A stretch of DNA of 6,114 nt from an uncultured beta proteobacterium. GTDB lineage: Bacteria > Pseudomonadota > Gammaproteobacteria > Burkholderiales > Burkholderiaceae_C. The notes beneath the pieces were generated by a model. It was not told the origin of the DNA and made no database searches. It worked only from the letters and a program-made list of their open reading frames with translations. Position numbers and translations under genes: made by a program. Shown here one piece after another: positions 1-6,114 of this stretch. The stretch is taken from assembly GCA_903927495.1 (NCBI GenBank), contig CAIYNH010000987.1, forward strand, positions 1 through 6,114, given 5' to 3'. Each line of letters opens with the position of its first letter. Positions within the stretch are counted from its first letter, which is position 1.

Positions 1-121
1 GATAAGCGACAACTCCCAGCGACTAAAACCCCACCAAGTGCGAGTTGACTTTTTCCGTTTCCAGATCGATACGACACCGCACTAGGCGCGAAGCCGCAGA
101 CAGTGCTGTCGCACGAAGCTC
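1..121. other. Left-edge region with no certain gene; possible tail of a convergent gene
   Basis: No complete gene fits here. On the plus strand one frame is open from base 2 to a TAG at 83-85 and would encode a 27-residue tail containing KPHQVRVDFFRFQID. Another plus frame is open to a TGA at 46-48. Either could be the end of a gene that converges on the regulator, but a frame this short stays open by chance fairly often. The repeat copy at 92-116 is the only other structure seen. Confidence 0.3.
92..116. repeat. Imperfect 25-nt repeat, copy downstream of the regulator gene
   Basis: This segment matches positions 922-946 at 21 of 25 bases, in the same orientation, and begins 6 bp beyond the regulator stop codon. 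The core GACAGTGCTGTC is itself a short inverted repeat (5-bp arms, 2-nt centre), so this copy folds differently from the other one. No T-run follows on either strand. Confidence 0.45.
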
Positions 122-826
122 TCAGTGCGAACCGTAATTGGCCAGTCGCTGAACATCAAGAATACGAATCTCACGCTTTTCAATGCCGATCAGGCCCTCT
201 TCCTCAAGCTCATGCAAGACGCGTGAAAAATACTCTGGCGTCAAGGATAGGCGCGACGCTATCGTGGCCTTGCTGACGGGCAGGGACACCGTAATCACTC
301 CTGGGCTACGGGCATCGACATCTTCCACATCGCGCAGCAGGTAGCCAATCAGGCGCTGCATGCCACTGTGCAGTGCGTAACCTTCCACGTCCTGCACCAA
401 ACCGTGAAGGCGTTTGGAAATGCCAGCCAGCATCCGCAGTGCAAAACGTGGGTCTTGCGAGATCTCACTGAAAACTGTTTTCTTACTCACACAAAGCAGC
501 AAGGTGTCGGTCAGAGATTGGGCATTCAGGATGGCAGGTATTTCCAAAAACATCATAGCCTCAGCAAAACTTCGACCCGGACTGACAATTTCGATCACTT
601 TTTCCTGCCCGTTTGGCGTTGCTACGTACAGTTTGACCTGTCCCAGAATGACCACATAAAAGGCATCGCAAAGCTCGCCAGTTCTGAGCACCATGTCACC
701 GCGTGAGAGTCGTTTGAGTTGACACCCAGCACTCAGGGTTGTCCGTTCTGCGTCCGACAAACTGCTAAACAGCGGTATGACGGACAGGTAGTGTTGCATG
801 TCGAACGGTTCGTTATTGGATTTCAT
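122..826 (-). CDS. dnr: Crp/Fnr-family transcriptional regulator, Dnr-like
   Basis: This 234-residue protein has the Crp/Fnr layout: an N-terminal cyclic-nucleotide-binding-type beta barrel (about residues 15-120), a long dimerisation helix (about 125-155) and a C-terminal winged helix-turn-helix (about 183-225). The barrel segment GQVKLYVATPNGQEKVIEIV followed by FAEAMMFL is typical of the Dnr group, whose members sense NO through haem and switch on nir, nor and nos genes. The only cysteines are C35, C53 and C112. There is no N-terminal cysteine cluster as in FNR, so it is unlikely to carry an oxygen-sensing [4Fe-4S] cluster. The recognition helix contains TPEYFSR, keeping the E-x-x-S-R pattern that in FNR reads TTGAT half-sites. 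Position after norD on the same strand supports a role in nor control. The family is secure; the dnr symbol is by similarity only. Confidence 0.9.
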   Translation of the reverse strand: MKSNNEPFDMQHYLSVIPLFSSLSDAERTTLSAGCQLKRLSRGDMVLRTGELCDAFYVVILGQVKLYVATPNGQEKVIEIVSPGRSFAEAMMFLEIPAILNAQSLTDTLLLCVSKKTVFSEISQDPRFALRMLAGISKRLHGLVQDVEGYALHSGMQRLIGYLLRDVEDVDARSPGVITVSLPVSKATIASRLSLTPEYFSRVLHELEEEGLIGIEKREIRILDVQRLANYGSH

Positions 827-921
827 GATCTACCCTGGAGTGGCTGGTGACAAGTGGATGCGAACTATACAACGCTCCTCATCCCATATTCCATTTCTAA
901 TTCATTCGTATTGAGTCACTG

Positions 922-946
922 AGCTGCAGACATTGCTGCAGCACGA
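922..946. repeat. Imperfect 25-nt repeat, copy downstream of norD
   Basis: This segment matches positions 92-116 in the same orientation at 21 of 25 bases without gaps, sharing the blocks GCAGACA, TGCTG and GCACGA. This copy folds as a 7-bp hairpin. It sits just after a gene end, as does the other copy. With only two copies visible, it may be a dispersed intergenic element or chance similarity. Confidence 0.45.
923..942 (-). terminator. Hairpin downstream of norD (possible terminator or transcript end)
   Basis: There is a perfect 7-bp inverted repeat, GCTGCAG / CTGCAGC, with a 6-nt loop, starting about 50 nt after the norD stop. It could form a stable RNA hairpin at the end of the nor transcript. 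No run of T follows on the minus strand, so it is not a classic intrinsic terminator. It may be a processing or stability hairpin, or part of the repeat described separately. Confidence 0.3.
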
Positions 947-992
947 CAGGGTGAGAAGAGTCCACAACGACAGGGATGATTTAGAAAATGGA

Positions 993-2813
993 TTAGCGCT
1001 GAGAGACTTTCGCCCAGGCTTGCGTAAGTTGACTGGCAAGGTCTTGTGGCCTGTGCACCATAGCGTAGCCGTTTTGACCAAATAGCACCGGCAGGTAGTC
1101 GTGTGCTTTTTCATCAATGGTGATGCAAAAAGAGGTTAATCCGGCCGCCTGGGCCTCACGCACGGCCTGGCGGGTGTCTTCCAGACCATAGCGACCCTCA
1201 TAGATGTCGAGGTCGTTGGGTTTGCCATCAGTGAGCAGCATCAGCAACCGCTTACGCTCCGGTCGCGCTGCCAATTGCCTGGTGGCGTAGCGAATTGCGG
1301 CACCCATGCGGGTGTAATAGCCGGGTTTAATGGCACCGACACGGGCGCGACTGACATCACTCCAGCGATCCGCAAATGCTTTCAGGTACTGCATCCGCAC
1401 ATGCTGACGTCGCACCGAGCTAAAGCCCCAAATGGCAAACGGATCACCCGTGGCGGACAGCGCCTCGCCAAAGACAAACAGCGCATCGCGAATCACATCA
1501 ATCACCCTGGCCAGCGGTGTCGCGTAAGCATCGGTTGAGAGTGACAGGTCGGCCAATAGCAGGGTCGCCAGACTGCGATCCAGGCGGGCCCGGCGGGTGT
1601 AAATAGCGGGTGTGTCGCTGCAGGCAATGCGGTCGTCTAATTGATCGGCATGAAAACGTACCCAGGCATCCAGGTCGAGATCGTCACCACTGTCTTGTCG
1701 GTGCAAGGAACGTGGCGCATCGCGCAGGGTTTCAAGGCGACGACGCAGGCGTCTGGCGGTCAGCCGCAGGGCCGGCGAGGGTGTGAAAGGAGCGCAATTT
1801 TGAGCCTGCACGACTTGCACCAGGCAATGGTCTGGTAACAATAGTCCACGCCGATGATCCCATTCCGGTAAGTGAATGCCTGCCCCAATGGGAGTGTCGT
1901 CGGCACTGCTGCTGGGTAAATCCAGGTCAAACTTGACGCGCGAAGCCAGCGATTGCCCGTCAGGTGCGACCGAGAGCAGGTCCATGTCGTTGGCAGCATT
2001 CAGGGCATTGCCGTCGTCTTCATCGTCAGTGCTGCGGTTGACGTGCACCTTCTCGCTCCACGACATCAGGGCTTCGGCACGGAATGGCAACACCATAGCG
2101 TTGCGACTTTGCTCGTGATTGGTGGTTTGGCTGCGGCGGCGTTGTGGATGGTTGCTTGCTGGCGGGTACGGGCGAAGCGCGGCGGTTTTGCCGCTGGCCT
2201 GGCGACCAGCCGTGGTTCTTGCGCTAAGCCACAACCAGACCGCCGCGACATCGTGCGGTTGGTAGGCGAGCTGGCCGCAGTATTGTCCTGATAATGCCTT
2301 TTGAACTGCGGCCTCCGCCAGTGCCGTGGCACCTGTCAGATGGTGTGGTTCAGGACGCTGGGCCAGATGGGCTTGCAACAGGGCCTGGTATCTCGCGGCA
2401 AAACCGGGAAACTCAAGCAGCGCGGCTCGAGTGGCGTGCAGGTTGTCGGCAATCCAGTCACCGTTGTCGATAAAACACGCTGACAGCATCGCAAACCACA
2501 GGTACAGGTCGCGGTTCAGTTGGGTGCTGTCAAACACAGCCAATGTGGTCGGAAGCGCCAGCACATCCGGTTCCAGTTGGGCGGTGTCTGCGCGTTGCCC
2601 ACTGCCTGCCAGTTTTTGCAACCAGTGCCGTTTGCCGCCTACCAATTGCTTGGATGCTGGTGCAAATCGCAGTGCTGGTGCACCGCCTGCCGCACGGAAA
2701 AAGATGCCAATGGACTTTTGCATGTCCTGCAAATGCACTGTTGCCGCCGGATGATCCTGGCGCGCCATCTTGGTGATGGTTTGGTGCCACCAGCGTCCCA
2801 CCAGTTCTTCCAT
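993..2813 (-). CDS. norD: NorD, VWA-domain protein for NOR activation
   Basis: This is a 606-residue soluble protein. The C-terminal part, from about residue 410, is a von Willebrand factor A domain with a MIDAS metal site: DLSLS (D422, S424, S426), a threonine near 501 in the YTRMG segment, and the aspartate of LLTDGKPND (D529). The N-terminal third is helical. Roughly residues 200-310 form a polar, low-conservation-looking linker with a basic patch and an acidic TDDEDDG stretch. NorD partners the ATPase NorQ, like CbbO with CbbQ, to activate NorB by FeB insertion. Its length is normal for the family. I chose the ATG at 2813 because AGGG lies eight bases upstream and the codon overlaps the preceding stop as TGATG, a coupling signal. 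A TTG at 2816 would add one residue. The gene ends in TAA. Confidence 0.95.
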   Translation of the reverse strand: MEELVGRWWHQTITKMARQDHPAATVHLQDMQKSIGIFFRAAGGAPALRFAPASKQLVGGKRHWLQKLAGSGQRADTAQLEPDVLALPTTLAVFDSTQLNRDLYLWFAMLSACFIDNGDWIADNLHATRAALLEFPGFAARYQALLQAHLAQRPEPHHLTGATALAEAAVQKALSGQYCGQLAYQPHDVAAVWLWLSARTTAGRQASGKTAALRPYPPASNHPQRRRSQTTNHEQSRNAMVLPFRAEALMSWSEKVHVNRSTDDEDDGNALNAANDMDLLSVAPDGQSLASRVKFDLDLPSSSADDTPIGAGIHLPEWDHRRGLLLPDHCLVQVVQAQNCAPFTPSPALRLTARRLRRRLETLRDAPRSLHRQDSGDDLDLDAWVRFHADQLDDRIACSDTPAIYTRRARLDRSLATLLLADLSLSTDAYATPLARVIDVIRDALFVFGEALSATGDPFAIWGFSSVRRQHVRMQYLKAFADRWSDVSRARVGAIKPGYYTRMGAAIRYATRQLAARPERKRLLMLLTDGKPNDLDIYEGRYGLEDTRQAVREAQAAGLTSFCITIDEKAHDYLPVLFGQNGYAMVHRPQDLASQLTQAWAKVSQR

Positions 2814-3811
2814 CAATCATGCCCTGCTTTTTCACGCTGTCGTTGGCGCAGGGTTTCACGCAACGCATCTGCGCCTACTTGCCACTCCAGCGTGGGTGTG
2901 CGCTGCTGTGCTTGCTGGGTTGCATCACAGGCCATCAAACATGCGCCGCATTGCACGCATGAGAACATCATGCGCTTGATATTTCGGGGGTTCAGACGCA
3001 TTGGGCAGGTGTTATCACAGGCCGAGCCACGGGGCTGGTCACAGGTCTTGCAGTCGCGCGCACGATCTCTTGAAAAGGCCACCACCATGCCTTTCGGGTT
3101 GGCCATCCAGGCCAGACTTTGGAATAAACCAACGGCACAACCAAAGCGGCAAAACAAATGCCTGGCAAATGCAAATTCGAGCGTGAAGAGGGTACTGGCA
3201 ACCAGCAGAAAACGAGTTTGATTGGGGCTCAGCGTGCCTTGTAGCAGGCCGTCCCATATCACACTGGGTGGCAACAAATAGGTGAGCAGGGTAATTGCCC
3301 AAAGAAAACCCATCAAGGCACAACTCAGGCCAAATATCGGCCACCAAAGTGGTTCGGGTGTGGCACCTGCCCGTGGGGTTGGACTCTTGTCCCACAAGCT
3401 CAATTTACCGCAAGCCCGCTGCAGCAGCGTGTTGAGTCCCTCTACCATCGAGAAATGCGGGCACAACCAACCGCAATACAGGCGTCCATAGCGGTAGGCA
3501 ATACCTAAAAATACAGCTATCAATAACAGTGCCGGAATAAACGCTCGCCAGACAATTTGTAGCGCGGCTGCCGTGGCATCAATTTGTCCGTGTGCGAGCG
3601 CGTCAATTCCCAGTGACCAGTGCTGACCAAAAAGCCATAACTGTGTGTCATAAAGATCAAAACGCAACAAATTGAGGGCCGGAGCCAGCACAAACAGCGC
3701 AAAAAACCCGGTTTGCGTTAGCAGTCGCCAGCGCTGCAATCGAGCCGAATTGAGACGCTTGGGCACTGCTAGAGACCTGCCGCCAACCCGTGACAGCGGC
3801 TCAGGCGGCAT
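2813..3811 (-). CDS. Membrane-bound polyferredoxin (CcoG/FixG/NapH/NosR-like), nor-operon accessory protein
   Basis: From the ATG at 3811 this is a 332-residue protein. It has about four transmembrane helices (near residues 30-49, 89-107, 156-182 and 200-217), a YCGWLCP motif (C113, C117), a CRFGC motif (C221, C225) and a C-terminal ferredoxin-like region. The ferredoxin cysteines are C254, C257, C265 and C269 (followed by proline), then C285, C288, C291 and C295, enough for two [4Fe-4S] clusters. The architecture is that of the CcoG/FixG, NapH and NosR membrane electron-transfer family. The first cluster motif has unusual spacing (CxxC-x7-CxxxCP). I recognise the family but no established gene symbol. 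The ATG start overlaps norQ by 11 nt. A GTG at 3838 gives 341 residues, and a GTG at 3766, preceded by GCAGG, gives 317. The stop overlaps the norD start. By position it probably serves NOR maturation or electron supply, which is inference. Confidence 0.9.
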   Translation of the reverse strand: MPPEPLSRVGGRSLAVPKRLNSARLQRWRLLTQTGFFALFVLAPALNLLRFDLYDTQLWLFGQHWSLGIDALAHGQIDATAAALQIVWRAFIPALLLIAVFLGIAYRYGRLYCGWLCPHFSMVEGLNTLLQRACGKLSLWDKSPTPRAGATPEPLWWPIFGLSCALMGFLWAITLLTYLLPPSVIWDGLLQGTLSPNQTRFLLVASTLFTLEFAFARHLFCRFGCAVGLFQSLAWMANPKGMVVAFSRDRARDCKTCDQPRGSACDNTCPMRLNPRNIKRMMFSCVQCGACLMACDATQQAQQRTPTLEWQVGADALRETLRQRQREKAGHD

Positions 3812-4589
3812 CGCCAAACAGTGCGCGCACCACTTCACTCAAAGCCAGGGCGGTGCCGATGTCATCGGTCAGCGCGTCAATGATGGCAGCCTGGCAAGCG
3901 ATTTGCATCGGCAAGCCTGATGCTATCAAGCGCCCAGCTGATACCAGCAAACGGGTGCTAGCGGTTTCTTCCAGATCGTGCTCTGTGAGCGAGCGCAAGG
4001 TCTTGGCCAACTGCACCAGTTGCCTGGCCTGTGCTTCAGAAATGCCGGTTTCGGTTTGCACAATGGACTGTTCGACTTGCGGTGTTGGGTAGCTCATGCT
4101 CAAACTGACAAAACGCTGGCGGGTGCTGGGTTTGAGCCCTTTGAGCAGATTCTGGTAGCCGGGGTTGTAGGAAATCACCAGCATGAATTCTGCTGGAGCG
4201 GCCAATTCTTCACCGGTGCGCTCAATCGGCAGAATACGCCTGTCGTCTGCCAGCGGGTGCAGCACCACCGTGGTATCTTTGCGCGCCTCCACCACTTCAT
4301 CAAGGTAACAAATTGCCCCTTGACGAACGGCGCGGGCCAAGGGCCCGTCCGACCACCGAGTATTGCCATTGCCAATCAAAAACCGTCCAACCAAATCTGC
4401 GGCACTCAGGTCGTCGTGACATGACACGGTGACTAGGGGCCGATTGAGGCGTGCCGCCATGTGCTCGACAAAGCGGGTTTTGCCACATCCCGTAGGCCCT
4501 TTGATCAGCAGCGGAAGTTGCTTGCGCCACGCATGTTCAAACAACCTGCATTCACCGGCCTGCTCTGCGTAAAACGGAACGTTGGGCAT
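3801..4589 (-). CDS. norQ: NorQ, MoxR/CbbQ-type AAA+ ATPase for NOR activation
   Basis: This 262-residue soluble protein is an AAA+ ATPase of the MoxR branch (NorQ/CbbQ/NirQ group). Walker A is GPTGCGKT at residues 31-38, Walker B is ICYLDE at 93-98, the sensor-1 asparagine is in SYNPGY around residue 142, and STRQRF at 155-160 carries likely arginine-finger residues. In the family, NorQ works with the VWA protein NorD as a chaperone, and in Paracoccus denitrificans the pair is needed to insert the non-haem iron FeB into NorB. The ATG at 4589 lies 10 bp after the norB stop. I see no good Shine-Dalgarno sequence there, so translation is probably coupled to norB. The 3' end overlaps the next gene. 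Family and context agree, although on sequence alone it could equally be called CbbQ or NirQ. Confidence 0.96.
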   Translation of the reverse strand: MPNVPFYAEQAGECRLFEHAWRKQLPLLIKGPTGCGKTRFVEHMAARLNRPLVTVSCHDDLSAADLVGRFLIGNGNTRWSDGPLARAVRQGAICYLDEVVEARKDTTVVLHPLADDRRILPIERTGEELAAPAEFMLVISYNPGYQNLLKGLKPSTRQRFVSLSMSYPTPQVEQSIVQTETGISEAQARQLVQLAKTLRSLTEHDLEETASTRLLVSAGRLIASGLPMQIACQAAIIDALTDDIGTALALSEVVRALFGDAA

Positions 4590-4599
4590 GCTTACAGGC

Positions 4600-6076
<1,477 letters not shown>

Positions 6077-6114
6077 TCAACCTTCTATATTTGGTGGCCA
6101 GTTTTGTGTGTTGA
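6077..6114 (-). CDS. norC: Nitric oxide reductase subunit C, C-terminal end only (partial)
   Basis: The minus strand at the right edge of the window reads in frame as NTQNWPPNIEG followed by TGA (6079-6077). A tail of the form N-T-x-N-W-P-P-N-I-E-G is what I recall as the usual C-terminus of NorC, the membrane-anchored monohaem cytochrome c subunit of cNOR. Its place directly upstream of norB on the same strand is the standard norCB order. NorC takes electrons from periplasmic donors and passes them to haem b of NorB. Only 11 codons are present, so the CxxCH haem site and the N-terminal anchor lie outside the window. The identification rests on the short tail plus position, but the two agree well. 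Confidence 0.87.
   Translation of the reverse strand, partial: NTQNWPPNIEG

Larger units (their letters stand above)
827..992 (-). promoter_or_regulatory. norD-regulator intergenic region, probable promoter of the regulator
   Basis: This 166-bp gap holds no convincing gene. Reading toward the regulator it contains a hairpin-forming repeat (922-946), an AT-rich tract (about 885-915), a TATAGT hexamer inside a partly symmetric 16-mer (860-875, GCG-N3-TATA-N3-CGC), and AGGG as a modest ribosome binding site before the ATG at 826. The AT-rich tract and the size of the gap suggest that the regulator has its own promoter, although no clear -35/-10 pair at standard spacing can be assigned. I found no match to the FNR/Dnr consensus TTGAT-N4-ATCAA. 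Read-through from norD is also possible. Confidence 0.4.

Noticed and set aside
856..884. Inverted repeat GGATG ... CATCC upstream of the regulator
   Set aside because: Five-bp arms separated by 19 bp are expected by chance and match no operator that I know.
902..1117. A minus-strand 71-codon frame overlapping the end of norD and running into the intergenic gap
   Set aside because: It overlaps the conserved C-terminus of NorD in another frame and shows no family features or good ribosome binding site.
2520..3221. A 233-codon plus-strand open frame spanning the norD/polyferredoxin junction
   Set aside because: It is antisense to two well-supported genes and has a Cys/Arg/Ser-rich composition typical of a shadow frame, with no domain recognised.

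Overview
The window carries most of a denitrification-type nitric oxide reductase (cNOR) operon. All recognisable genes are on the minus strand and are read from high to low coordinates: the last codons of norC, then norB, norQ, an unnamed membrane polyferredoxin gene, norD, and finally a Crp/Fnr-family regulator of the Dnr type. Moderate GC content, the two-subunit (non-quinol) NorB, the NorC tail and the Dnr-like regulator suggest a denitrifying proteobacterium, most likely a betaproteobacterium (Burkholderiales or relatives). That placement is inference from protein character, because there is no rRNA or other marker.

Layout. 6077-6114 is the C-terminus of NorC, cut by the window edge. 4600-6039 is norB, the catalytic subunit, with every haem, FeB and key glutamate position in place. 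3801-4589 is norQ, a MoxR/CbbQ-type AAA+ ATPase. 2813-3811 is a four-helix membrane protein with two [4Fe-4S] motifs, related to CcoG/FixG/NapH/NosR. 993-2813 is norD, with a C-terminal VWA/MIDAS domain. 122-826 is the regulator. The spacings inside the operon are 37 bp, 10 bp, an 11-nt overlap and a TGATG overlap, so norC to norD is almost certainly one translationally coupled transcript. A 166-bp gap with a hairpin and AT-rich DNA separates norD from the regulator. Positions 1-121 hold no certain gene.

How the parts work together. NorC passes electrons to NorB, which reduces two NO to N2O in the cytoplasmic membrane. NorQ (ATPase) and NorD (VWA partner) are the known pair needed to activate NorB by inserting the non-haem iron FeB. 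The regulator probably senses NO or low oxygen and controls nor genes. The least explained part is the polyferredoxin gene between norQ and norD. Its position among FeB-insertion genes, and its kinship with CcoG (a cupric reductase used in cbb3 oxidase CuB assembly), suggest that it supplies electrons or reduced iron for NOR maturation. A second small curiosity is a 25-nt imperfect repeat (21/25 identical) found once after norD and once after the regulator.
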